From the NCBI GenBank assembly GCA_015680685.1, contig MNCI01003573.1, forward strand, positions 1,008,109 to 1,072,108: DNA of 64,000 nt. Reading direction: 5' to 3'. The translations under genes were made by a program, and so were the position numbers. Each line of letters starts with the position of its first letter. The stretch's first letter is position 1. This DNA is from Gnetum montanum. Taxonomy: Eukaryota > Streptophyta > Gnetopsida > Gnetales > Gnetaceae. The notes under the pieces are model-generated. The model worked only from the letters and a program-made list of their open reading frames with translations. It had not been told where the DNA came from and did not search any database. Shown piece by piece: positions 35,860 to 47,440 of this stretch.

Positions 35860-36274
35860 CAATTTCATTTAGGATGTGCGAGACCCCTTTTCCCTTCAAC
35901 AATGTATGGTGGCTCTCCTACCTTAAGTCCCTTAAACGTTGTGCTACTGTGGGATGGTAATCCCTTGTGTCAAAATCACCTATAACATATTTAGCATAGA
36001 GCTGTGTCATGCCTATCTGTGCAAGAGCATGAAGAAGCATGTTAGGAATTGCCCGATCTGAAGGTAACACTATGTTACCTTGCAAGGCTCTCCAACACAG
36101 TTGTTCATCCTGATGGAGGATAAAGGTAAAATTGGGTATATACTCATCGGGATGAGTATATACCATCCAATACTGTTGAGGAACTTGCGAATTTTGGTTA
36201 TGAAAGTTAGATTGCCAACTGTTTCTTGTATGATCCCTAGGTGGTGAAGTGCTTTTGTTCGAAGAAGAAGACAT
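35860..36274 (-). pseudogene. Gag N-terminus of element 1
   Basis: ATG at 36,274 opens MSSSSNKSTSPPRDHTRNSW and continues to RLRDLR, one TAG (35,918), and about 20 more codons to the element 2 insertion. It starts about 120 bases after the PBS. The first residues resemble element 3 (MFSSHRTNNASYDENTYR). The frame continues on the other side of element 2 at 19,321. Confidence 0.75.
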
Positions 36275-36397
36275 GGTTATCTTATTCGGTGTGTTGATTA
36301 ACCGTTATATAATTTTTTTAATTAACCCTAAGCGTTTGTTTAAGCTCCCAACGATGTGAGTGATCTCCTATGTTCTACTTAGCACACAAACACTTAG

Positions 36398-36415
36398 TCC
36401 TCGACAACGGCACCA
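36398..36415 (-). other. Primer binding site of element 1 (tRNA-Asp type)
   Basis: On the - strand TGGTGCCGTTGTCGAGGA begins one base after the 5' LTR. It matches the plant PBS TGGCGCCGTTGCCGGGGA, used by several Ty3/gypsy elements and complementary to the tRNA-Asp 3' end (known), apart from C-to-T/G-to-A changes. It fixes the element's orientation. Confidence 0.8.
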
Positions 36416-36416
36416 A

Positions 36417-37219
36417 TGATGAGTGATGAGGTACCCCTACACTCAACCATACGAATATGAGCGTTACACGCACGATCCAGATGAACTCTGCAGACTAAGT
36501 GCCTACACATCTTATGGAACACTTAAGGTTAATCGTTCTTTGTCTTCCCAGACTTACTTGTATTTGTCATGGTTGTATGGTTAAGTAAGTCTGAGGTATG
36601 TGATTTTTATATCTTTTCTATTTTTATCTCCTATGCTAGTGAGGTGAAGGGTGAAGAGACTAATTAACTAACTTTAACTAACTAACTAAGCCTTAATTAA
36701 CCTAGCATCAGTATTCGTTCCCACTTATCATTTACACCCTGAACCAATGCAACCTTGGTTACCAAACGCTATTCGTTACTAGGATCACCAAGCGTAATGC
36801 ATGTGCTCGAAGCAGTCATACTGAATGCACTTAACTAGGAGAGAAGGGTTGAGAGAGATTTAATGACTAATAAAGCATTTAAATGATAAACAATAAATAA
36901 CAGTAAATAAAGTCCTATTTAGCCTATTCCATGCACTGCAAGGTTTATCCAAGAAGTTCATCTTTATTGTCGTACACAAACTTGTGTTCAGGTACAATAT
37001 TTGCTCGAATAAAGATCCATTCACTTCGGAGCTCCTATTGTGGGCACATGGAAATTATTCTATCTCTAGAGAGGTAAAACTACCATAGTTTCGCTACGAA
37101 TGAGAAACAAGGGAGAGCCACCTCTTATTTATAGATTTGACAGTGCACTACGATATCGTGTACGCAATATCACAAGGGAATACATGATACCACGGCCCAT
37201 GCGATATCGCGTCCCATCA
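36417..37219 (-). repeat. 5' LTR of element 1
   Basis: 803 bp, partner of 13,893-14,689. Reverse-strand TATA box (TATAAATA) at 37,126-37,133. GATATCG-type subrepeats at 37,149-37,219. Followed by the target copy ATGTA at 37,220-37,224. Confidence 0.92.
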
Positions 37220-37224
37220 ATGTA

Positions 37225-39828
37225 CATGTATATTCACTTTATTGAGAGGTTATTCTATGAAAAGATTAGATAGTGTAGAATTACTTCTTCTTTTAGGCTC
37301 TTTATCATCTATAATGTTATGATTCATGGAACTCAATATGATTGAGTTAATTACCTAGATAATAGAATCAATGAGTTGAGCAACATTGAAATCACAGATG
37401 ATGACAATTTTAACTCCATCAACTTTAGTTTCTACAATGGGATATTATGCTATTTTGCTAAGTTGCTAACTCATTTTGATTATGATTAGAAAGCACTAAA
37501 TAAGGAGGATTTCTCCAAACCTACGTACCAAATTATAACATCATGATGATCCTTCCTTTGGCACTAAGTGGTTCTATGGATGCAACATTATTTCTACACC
37601 AGGATGTAGTTAAATCCTCTATTTTTGATAGCATGTTACTATCTAGAAAATGATCAATTCATGAGAATCTAGTAAAGAAGATGGAGATATTAAGGGAGTA
37701 TGCCTTGGACACATAGGATGAGCGCTAAACATTTAAGAATATAAGAGGTATTTTTATTAAGATAGTTGTCACCTATGACTCATAGGAGGAGCTAGAAGCT
37801 AAAGTGGCCGAGGTAGCAAAGAGATTAGGTAAGTTAGAGAAATATTTATAGTCTACTTTATTACTCTTATAGTTAGCATTTTTGAGATTTTAATACTTTA
37901 TAGTGTTTTTACATTTCAGTATTGTATTTACTAATTCTTATTTATTTATTAATATTTATAGTTATAGTTAAGAACAAGAAGAAAGCAGAGAGGGAAACAA
38001 TAGCCAAGGTAATAGAGAAGGAGAGAAGAAACAAAGAGAAAGGAGGACTTGAGAAAAAGAAGAGAGAAAAGGATGATAGGAGTCATAGAGAAATGTAAAG
38101 AACAAAGAGTTCAAGAGAAAGTAAAGATAAGATCAAGGGATGCAATAGAGGCCATAGAGAGGGTAGAGAACAATGTCTTGAAATAAGAATTATTCATGGT
38201 CATGTTGGCACTTGATTTAGATGAAGGGAGTAAGATTAATAATACTTTCATGTTCATAAATATATGTGATTTATGTTAGCTTAAAAATGGTTAGTGAAAT
38301 TTTTTATAGATCATCAATTGGATGACATCAATATGGATAAGATGTCATTCCCTCCCATGACCATTGAGTTGCTAACTCAGTAGAAGTAGATGTTTGATAA
38401 ATTTGGGATGCAGTGGTAAGGAAAAAAATTAAAGAAGAAAGAGTCATTAACCTTTAGCAAGTTAGTAATTTTGTTTGTTGTTTTACATAGTTAGGCTTAT
38501 TTATAAATTTTTATTTTTTATTTTTTATTTTTGGTTTTTAAATGTTGCATTTTTTATGGTGAAGATAGGTTAGTATGAAACCATGTTAACAAAATGGATT
38601 TAGTCAAAGATATGGTTGATTCCATAACAAAGAAATTAAAGGTTATTTTCAAGAATATTTTTTTATCAATTTAATTTTTATTTTATGTTTTATGTTTTAT
38701 GTTTTAGGTCTTTATTTTTATTCATATTAGTAGTTAAAAATGTCTAGTTAACTTTGTTGGTTAGAGGTATCATGGATGAGTGTTTTTACATATATTCAAA
38801 TAATACCAATTGTAGTAAGATCTCTATTCTAAATCCCAATTTGCAACCTTTCTTTCATGATAAACCCATAATAAAGAAGATAATGGATGCTATCACTTAG
38901 TATGAAATAGAGACAGCTTCCCTACTAATGAAGCAATTTGACGTAGTGATGGACCTCACCATGAAGTTACTGGTAACAAAGAAGAGGAAGGAAAAATTTA
39001 TCTCAATAGTCAAATAGTTGGAAAAAGAGGTGGAAAACTAGAAGCCAATCTTTATCTGAGTACTACGATTCATCATAATTCTAAATATTCTTCCTCCTAC
39101 CATTTAAGAGATTCATTGGATGTCATGTTGGCTATCCATACTAAACAACAACATCAACTCTTAACCATAGGAGGAATAAATCATAAGTTAAGGAACGACT
39201 GTATTATATGGAACATGGGAGGAAGTAACATAGGAGGAATAAAATAGCTTATAAAAAGAAGAACTTTCTTCTCACTATATAACTTAGGGTAAAGGATAAA
39301 AAGAAAGATAAGGAATATGTGCATAGAGAAAATGAGTATTAGTAATGCCTTAGAAGCCTTCAAAGGTTGTATAAAAGTGAAGAGAAAGGAGGGGGAAATA
39401 GAGGCCTCTAACACAAAGGAGAATGTTTCTATCGAGGACCTAGGTTATCCATTCCTTTCACTCTAGGAGATCACACAACAGTTGACTAATATCTTTGTCT
39501 ATAAGGCTTCTAAGATAGAAGAGTTTATAGGAGATGATGGGGATGAATCTAGACCTAGTGGCATGGTTATAGGTAAAAAAAATATGTTTCAGTTAGTCAT
39601 ATTGATTTTCAATCTTAGAATTTTTATATATTTTTATTTTTACTCACACATTAGTATTTTATATGGATTTTTATATTTCAAAATTATTTTTTGTTTTATT
39701 TTCATGTAGGTTTGGATGCACCAAGAGGCTCCAATAGTAAGGAGAAGGATGCATATGATGTGGAGATAGTAGAGAATATATTCCCTTCTCATGATGAGAC
39801 CTCAAGTGGTCAAAATGGTGATAGTTAG
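37225..39828 (+). pseudogene. Later exons of the element F antisense gene
   Basis: Exon-intron structure is visible on the + strand. GAGATTAG|GTAAGT (donor 37,829) and TATTTATAG (acceptor, next exon at 37,962) are followed by a Lys/Glu-rich exon (KNKKKAERETIAKVIEKERR). TTTTTATAG (next exon 38,310) gives DKMSFPPMTIELL. Then come charged stretches (about 38,760-39,030), an exon ending FVYKASKIEEFIGDDGDE with SRPSGMVI|GTAAAA (donor 39,573), acceptor TTCATGTAG, and a last exon LDAPRGSNSKEKDAYDVEIV ending with TAG at 39,826. Order and character (acidic tail exon, coiled-coil exon before it) match exons 5-8 of the gene in element 2, on the strand opposite to protease and gag of F. Sequence identity is low, so homology is likely rather than certain. 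Confidence 0.5.
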
Positions 39829-40479
39829 ATAGTAGGATAATGTATATATAGGATTTTATATTTTTAGAAAAAGTATTTCATTAATAATCATTGAATGTGG
39901 TGTTATGTGATACGTGTTGATGGATATTATATGGATTGTTAGTTATTACACAGAGACTATGGTAAAAGGACTATTATTCTTTATGGATTTTTTATGTTTC
40001 TATTTGTATAGATTTTATTATTTTTCGTGTTTATAGTTTTTCTAAGTTTTCTATATTTATGATTTTCTAAGTTTTATATATCTATTAGTTTTCATTTTTT
40101 TTAATGCAAAAGGAAAAACAAGTACCATATAATAAAAATAAAAGACCTAAACTTGCATAAAATAAACTAACAAACAGTCATAGTAAAAATAATAAAATAT
40201 TAAAAATATATAACTTAAAACACATGATATAATAACTTAGTAAAAATAAAAAAACATGTAAGGTCTAGGAAATATTGTAAATAATAAAAGGAAAAATGAA
40301 AATAAATTGCAATGTGATCATTTAGGAGGCTATGCTTGGTCTATAGATTTTCTAACCCTCACTCTAGAAGGACATTTCACACTTTTAATAGATTTTACTA
40401 TATTCATTGTTGAATTCTAAGTCTATAAACTTGTAAGTACTACAAGACCAATGGATTCTAGGTTTAGGCTCTTTGGTTT
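39829..40479. other. AT-rich spacer of element F
   Basis: Very AT-rich; it corresponds to the place of the tandem repeats between antisense gene and protease in element 2. No repeat could be made out. Confidence 0.35.
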
Positions 40480-40900
40480 TTAGTTTAGTGGAGGTTTATC
40501 CCATGGGATAAGTTTGGATCCTAGGCTAGATTTTCTGACAGCATCAAGACATAAGACATAAGATAATAGGAACCTTAGGATCTAGTATAACAACAAAGAG
40601 ATAGCATGATGGTAGGATAACCAAGACTTTTCTAAGATAGCATTAATTCTTGATGAGTCTTTAATGACTACAAAAATCATCCAACTTTCTATCAAAAATG
40701 GTAACTTAATAGCTTGTAGGATCTCTACTCTAGAATTACTAAATAAAATTAAAAGGAAGTTATAGTTAGATTATGTGGCCTATTTCTTGAGATTGACATG
40801 CTCAATGATAAACTGTGAGATGACATTTGTTCTAGCTCCATCATTCATATGCATTAAAGATAGGAACACATTCTCTTCTACTTGTATTTAGATGTATAAT
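40480..40900 (-). pseudogene. Decayed aspartic protease of element F
   Basis: The - strand gives MNDGARTNVISQFIIEHVNL (about 40,795-40,850) in the place of VHIDDGVATNVIPFPIVDKL of element 2. Further on, FVVIKDSSRINAILEKSWL and SYHH (about 40,600-40,680) stands for FIMVEEMPGFNLILGRSWLAQ. Stops and indels interrupt it. Confidence 0.7.
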
Positions 40901-41899
40901 GGAAGTTAGCATACAACACCCATGGTAGTATGAGTCTTGATGTTTTTTCCTTTGAATTCTAAGAAATCTACCTCATACTTTAAATCATTAAGCATAGATG
41001 AGATCACTTGAGCATGAGGTTGAATATTTACAAGCATAGTAATTGATTTAATGAGCTTCTTTAAAGATAAGTAATGTTGCCTAGAATTTTAAATTAGGTT
41101 AAAGATAAAAAGATTAGTCCCTTTGATTTCATCATAGTCATGATTTGGGGAAAAGCCTTATCTCTAAGTGTTATTTTCTTGCTTATAGATAGAAAGGCAA
41201 TATAATTTGGTATAAGAAAAGCTAGTATGACAATGGGAAAGGATTGGGTTTAACTAGGTTTAGTTTGAAAAGAGAGCTTCTTTATATTTTGAGTAGGATG
41301 ATTGGAGGCCTAGTATTTCTCTTTACTTTTATCTTGTTTAGCCTCGTATGTATGTTAAGCTTCTAACTGGGAATGTTGATGTGAAAACTAGGAAAGAATC
41401 TTAGACATCGATAGAGAATATGGGTGTGATGGAAAAGGAATTACATAGGGAAAAATAGAAGGATAACCAAAAAGCCTAGATGGTATTGACATAGGAAGAT
41501 AATTTCTTTGTGGAGATGTAGGATAAGCTAAAGAAGGATTTGTACACATAGAGTCTTCATTGTAATGGGGGGTCATGTTAATAACTAGAGAAGCTTTGTG
41601 CACATTCTAGAAAGAGAAACAATCAACATCATTCCAAGCAAGATTAATGATAATAGCAAAAATCATTGAAATTATACCACTTACGAATGGGTGGATTTCC
41701 TTCCACTTGTTAGGATGGATGAATTATCAAAGTTTGAAGTCTATTAAAATAAGCCCTTTTATATTTAGATACTTTCTTTGGGGTGATGTGTCATTCTTTC
41801 AACAACATCTTGTATAATTAAGTATATGTCATTAAAAGATTATGATATTTTTACCTATTATTCTATGGCCTTTTATACATTATTAAATACGTTTTTTCC

Positions 41900-43400
41900 A
41901 CCACCATTGGGCTTTGGATTTGGATTTGGATTCTAGTTTTAATCACTATTACCCATATTGTTTGATGATGAACTAGTACTAGGTTGGTTCATCAAAGACA
42001 CTATTTTCCCTACATTCTAGAAGGGTTTATCTTTATTAGCTCCCTTGTTTCCCTTATTACAAAAATTTTCTCACTTTAAATTGTTGCATAGAACTTTTGC
42101 CTCCTCAATGTACTTGGCTAACGTGATTGCATCATGAAAGATATGTGGCCTAGGATAAAGCTATTTTTCTTTAATATAGTCATTAATAGCTCTCTAAATG
42201 ATATCCAATAACTATTTATTACACAAAGGATATGTAAGATCCATGGTTGCACATTTTCATTTGGTAATGAACTTAGAGATCAACTTATTGTATGGTTGTT
42301 TGATCATGAGAAGCTTCTACAAAGTTTTATACTTGGTAATGTTTTACTTAAATATCTTCACAAAGGTTGTGAGAAGCTATTTAAGAGAGGTAATGAACCC
42401 ATGGATTAGATACCTGCACTACTCCACTACTTCCTAGTCAGAGAGTTAGAAAAAATTTGAAGCATAGTATGGAGATATTTAGCTAACAACGTACACTTGT
42501 TTTGAAAGGTAATCACATTCCCCATTGTACTTAGTAAAATTTGATAATAATAATAATACACCAAAAACTTGAACATGTGGGATTAGCAAACCAATAGAAT
42601 CAATAAGAATATTGATAATAGATACTGTAGGATTACCCCCATGTAATGATGTAGCTTTCTTGGTTTGATCTTTATTTGCCTATAGCCCAAAAGAAACGTC
42701 TTGCAATAATGACATTAATTTAGGAGGAATTCTAGAAATGTTTTGAGTAGGGTTGCTTGTAATGGAATTGTAATCAGGTAAAATTGGCCAAACAAATTTT
42801 ATGACATTTATGGATGCTATAGTAATAGCATTGAATGATAGGCCATGATAAGTAGATAATGAAAAATGCAAGAAGATTTGTGAATATTATATTGGAATTA
42901 AGTGAGATAACACTTGGAATTAGCTAAGGGATAAATTTGAGAAGAAATCATATTTTTCCTCATTCTAGCATCAAAATTATTCTTGCAAAATTGTTCTTCC
43001 TAGCTCTAGAAGGAAATATCTATGAACTAAATGTTAAAGTGCTCAATTTGCAATTATAAATAGTCTTTAACTCAATATCATATTTTCTAAGTTAATAATA
43101 ATAACATGATGGGGCATTAATCTTCAATCCAATGTGAACTTAGCCTATCCAACATGAATTAGAAACTAGAAGGGGATGATAAAAATAATAGGAAAATAAT
43201 GTTGATTTTTAACTAAGTATCAACTAATGGAAAATTTACCAAGTATAAATTGTTGAAAAATTAACTAAGTATGGAATGAACTAGGAGTAATGAAATAAAT
43301 AATAAGTATAAACATGTGAATAAAATGATAAAATAAAAGATAGTATGGTATTTAAGGAATGGTTTAAATTCCCTTCCCAATGAATAGAATACGTTATTGC
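41900..43400 (-). pseudogene. Decayed gag of element F, capsid domain
   Basis: The - strand between about 42,560 and 42,060 reads LIHGFITSLK, LLTTFVKIFK, KLISKFITK, LLDII, AINDYIKEK, HDAITLAKYIEEAKVLCNNL with stops between. It parallels the capsid part of element D (ISSLEDLISPFITHFKY, ELVQKFI, FKGVVNDFIKSKLYYLY). The zinc knuckle expected near 41-42 kb was not identified. Confidence 0.55.
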
Positions 43401-44272
43401 TTCACAAAATAAGTGTTTACCCCCTAAGGAAAATTTTAAGTATTGAAGAAAAAACATCAATAAAGTAAAACTGATAATAAAAACCTAATTTGTAAGTAAA
43501 ATATGGATTTGGAAAGTGAAATTAAACATTTGAAGGATGAGGATATGTATGAAAAAGTTACAGAAGTAATCTAGAATTAATTCTAAGCCAAAAGGCACTA
43601 TTTTGATCAAATTTCCTGTCATTGATGTTGGAGATGAAAACTCCTAACTCTATAGAATAATGTTGAAGCCTAGGAAATTCTAATTTCAGAGGACTGATGT
43701 GGATGCCACATTAGTATTTTTGCTAGATCCTTAAGGAGTTTTAATTATTGTAAAGCATGCAAGTAACATTAGAAGATATCGTATATGCTCTATTGATCTT
43801 TCAAAGTCTTAAAAAGTTCTTAAGATATCAAGAAACTGATCTTGAAATAATGATTTTGATGCCCTATTTATCGGATTAGGCTTATTACTTCTAAGGCTAG
43901 AGCTAAGTGAATTTTTCTAGTAGTATGAACTTTGTTCATGATAAATTTCACCATGCAAAAAACTTGATCACATGGGACATGAGATTGGTGACTTAGTTAA
44001 ATCTTGTAGCTTTGTCCAATTTGATTTTCCAAGCCTCCAAGACCTTGTTTGACACCTAAAATGATGTCAAATGATGCCAAGACAATATGAAAAAGATCAT
44101 AAGACTAGGAGATAAGATTAAATGTCCATTGAGAATGCTAAGGATTGTTTTTTATAGGTTCCAAAATTGGCGAGGATGATGCTAATGCTAACATTGGCTT
44201 GTGGGCACTATTAAATGTATATTTGGAAGGTTATGAAGGGTAAAATATTGATCTTACTTATATTAACATTGA
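43401..44272. other. Leader-like AT-rich DNA of element F, left of element 3
   Basis: No gene. Motif (A/C)(C/T)(C/T)AAGTAT recurs at about 43,210, 43,238 and 43,266, just left of this stretch. A phrase near 44,035-44,130 (AGACCTTGTTT...) resembles 51,085-51,170 beyond element 3, which suggests repeats split by that insertion. Confidence 0.35.
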
Positions 44273-45212
44273 TGATGAGTGGTGGGTCCCCCTATGCCCA
44301 ACCATATGAATCACAAGCATTCATGCATGATCTGGTCGAATTTTGTGGATGTGACCAATTGTGCATCTAGATCATTAAGCATTTATCGCAATTCATTATT
44401 TTCCTAGTTTGACTAGTGTAGGTTTGTCACATATGATTTAGTCCAAAGTGAGTCATATGATTTTTGATGTTGTTTTGGCCTTATGCTAATCCTAACAATA
44501 ATAGATGAATCGATTATTTAATCTAATTAACAACCTAAAGATAAAGTCTAAACTATCCTACTGGAAATGAGTGTCCATTCCCAACTTGTATACACATCTT
44601 GAACCTGCATATCCACTATTAGGATTACCAAGCACTATGCTACTAGGTGAACCAAGTAATAATGTTGTTGGGATTACTAAGTGAATACATGCTTACACTC
44701 GAAATTGATCATGCTCATTCTACTAATTAATTAATATGCATGGAAACATAAATATTAACTAACTATATGGAATATAAATTGCATTAAAAGTAAAGTTAAT
44801 CTAAGTAAAAGTGTTGTAATGAATAAGCATCAATCTTAATCTTATTTTCATTCATGGATTGTGTCTAGGTACAATGCCACTTGAATAAGACATCGTACAA
44901 CTGACTCAAATTCACACTACGAGCACTCACTAACTATTTCCTAAAATCACAAAATGAAACTACAAGATTCTAGCTACAAAATAACAAAAATATACCAAAT
45001 ACACAGCAAGAGCACACATATTTATAGGTAGAGATAGGAAGCCACGTTGACGAGTATCCATCCACGTAGAACACTGATGGAATCACATTGACGCATATGC
45101 ATCAACATGGCTACATCAAGGTAGTCATGTTGAAGTAGCTGCATCGATGAGCTTGTGTCAATGTGGTTGCATCGACACAATCCCGTCGATCCAGCTAACT
45201 AATGCTTCATTA
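44273..45212 (-). repeat. 3' LTR of element 3
   Basis: About 940 bp. TATA box TATAAATA on the - strand (45,019-45,026). 45,045-45,200 is a minisatellite-like U3 built of GTTGAYG(T/A)GGCT(G/A)CATC-type units of about 18-24 bp. The outer end is CATTA instead of CATCA, so the exact border is less sure than elsewhere. Confidence 0.85.
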
Positions 45213-47440
45213 TACCACCATGAAAAATTTAAAACTAATCCTCAAGTTAAGAAGATAGGGTTGATCTATTTTTACAAAAAATTGAAAATGATGGGATTAT
45301 TCACTAACACTAACTACTGATTGACTCTGAGTGTCACATTACAAAATTTTATTCTAGTGGATGCATTACAACATGAAAAAATGACAAAAAGACTGAATAG
45401 ACATTAAAGTTTACAAAATTTGTAGAGGCCTTCAAAAATCCATTGAAGATGATTCTTCTTATTACCACTAGTGGTGGTAGACTTCTAACCTTGATTATTA
45501 TGTTGATTCTTCTCTAGTTATGCAGAACATTCTTGGAGGATGGACTGAAATTTCTTCTCATCGTTCCATGGATCTAACAAACATGTGATGTTTGAGTTGT
45601 AATCTTGTATATGCTACAATTTGTCCATGGGCATATCCTCTGTTGTCCCTCTCTTGGCTTTGTTTCCATGCCTAGCAAAAGACCTTCTTCCTTAGGCATC
45701 CCTTTGAGCATCACCTATAGTCACTAAAGGATCAACATTATTTTTGGTAAATTTTCCTTAATAATTAACCCTTTTGGATCATTTAGTTTATGCTTAAGTA
45801 CAAGGCTATGACTATGTACTATTCCCAAGGCTGTGAGGTAACTAAAATCATTAAGCTATTTACTTTATTTCGATTAATTACTATTAGTTACCACAATATT
45901 TGAAACTAGGATGTTTAGAAAAATATCACAAATTTCAAAGTGAACATCCCTAGCCCCATGAGTAATGAGCGTAACTCTAAAAGCACACAAGTTTTTGAAA
46001 AATTAAAACTAAAGATCTTAATTCAGAAGATGACCAATAATTTTTTTTAATTTGAAGGATATGAAAATAGAAAAGTAGGAAAGTAGAAAAATGAATGAAA
46101 AATGATAAGAAGTAGTCCCAAAATTATGCATAAATTTAGCGAAACCAAATGATGTTTGGGAAGGTATGAATATTAGTTCAAAGCCATAATCAACAAAAGT
46201 TATGCAAGTATATATTTCCCAAAGTAGGCTCTTGCCATAATGCCCTTGCACAACCACTTCTATAGATGTTCATGGGCACCATAGAAGTTAAATGTATACC
46301 ATGCCTTTGTTTCAAACAACAAATAACTACCTTGGTTGGGATGTTGTACCATACTACACAAAACCATTAGGCTCATAATCACATGTAGCAGTGAGGTGAA
46401 TAATGGGATGAGAATGGATTGTAGAGATCGAGATGTAAGATTCTTGATCATGTTTGTAATAGGTTCTTTTGGAAAATGTGATTAAAATAATCTACATACC
46501 TATCTATCCAAGTTTTAGACCACTAACAGTGACCTTGCATTGATTTGTTCCTTCCTAACCAAGTCAATACCACTAACAATCACCTCACATTGATGTGTTC
46601 CTTTCTAACCAATTCCATACCACTAATACTAGCCTTACATTGATGTGTTCCTTTCTACCAACCATCATAAGTCCACAACCACCATAAAGAACAATCATCA
46701 CTCCAAAAAGAGAAGAAAAGGGAAGAAGCAAGGAAGGGCCTTAGTTATAGGAAAGCCTTTAGGCCAAGGTAATATGTCTTTTCAGCCCCATCACTAGTGC
46801 TTGTAGGCCATTATTGTGTCTAAGGGGTATGCTTTGGATTTCCATTATTGTTTTTTTTTCTTTCTTTCTCTTTTTATTCAATGGAAACCACACCTTGCAA
46901 AGAAATATCTTCTTATTTATTGGTTGATAACTAGAGTAATGTTATGTTCCATGAGGAGTCATAAACCACATGAAGGAAGTCAAGAAGACAACTCAACAAG
47001 TTCCCTTAAGGTCACATCCTTTTCTATTTCCACTTGGTTTTTTCCTCTTTCTTCAAGGTACAATGATCATTAATTAATTTTAGTTTCATGAAAGAAGAAC
47101 CAAATTTCTTTCATGAAAAAAGACCTTTTTATTTAGAGAACTAGAGAGATGGATGATGTGGTCTCACTACTTCACCCAATTACTTACCCAATCATCTTGA
47201 TAGCATAGCACAAAAACCCAACACATAGCATTGATTGCTGCATCATGACTTGGTAATATTATTAACAAAAACATAAAAGATATACATAAAACATAAAGAA
47301 AATGGCTCAAGAAAAGAGAAAAATATAAAGAAATGAAAAACATATGAAGAATTTTAAAATTCTGAAAGAAATAGGAAAATGATAAAAAATTATTAAGAAA
47401 AAGATGAAAAACACTTATTAGTTCTTAATTTAGGATGGGG
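45213..47440 (-). other. Non-coding 3' region of element 3
   Basis: No ORF supported. Large parts are homologous to 14,690-16,560 of element 1. For example, the GAAGGGCCTTAGTTA word, the CAGTGCTTGTAGGCC-like word and the AACAAGTTCCCTT word occur in the same order in both. Confidence 0.65.
46521..46666. repeat. Three tandem 50-bp repeats
   Basis: Units begin CACTAACAGT, CACTAACAAT and CACTAATACT at 46,521, 46,571 and 46,621, exactly 50 bp apart, sharing TTGATGTGTTCCTTTCTAACC. The homologous place in element 1 (about 15,740-15,765) has a single diverged unit. Confidence 0.9.

Larger units (their letters stand above)
13893..37219 (-). mobile_element. Element 1: LTR retrotransposon with gag-protease only, split by element 2
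   Basis: Two related LTRs (13,893-14,689 and 36,417-37,219) begin TGATG and end CATCA and face the same way. A perfect 5-bp duplication, ATGTA, flanks the whole at 13,888-13,892 and 37,220-37,224. The PBS lies inside the right-hand LTR, so the element reads on the - strand. Removing element 2 and one of its target copies leaves about 6.8 kb, close to the 6.74 kb of its relative, element 3. Coding content is gag plus protease. No RT, RNase H or integrase fits in what is left, so it depended on another element for movement. It sits inside the older element F. Confidence 0.93.
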
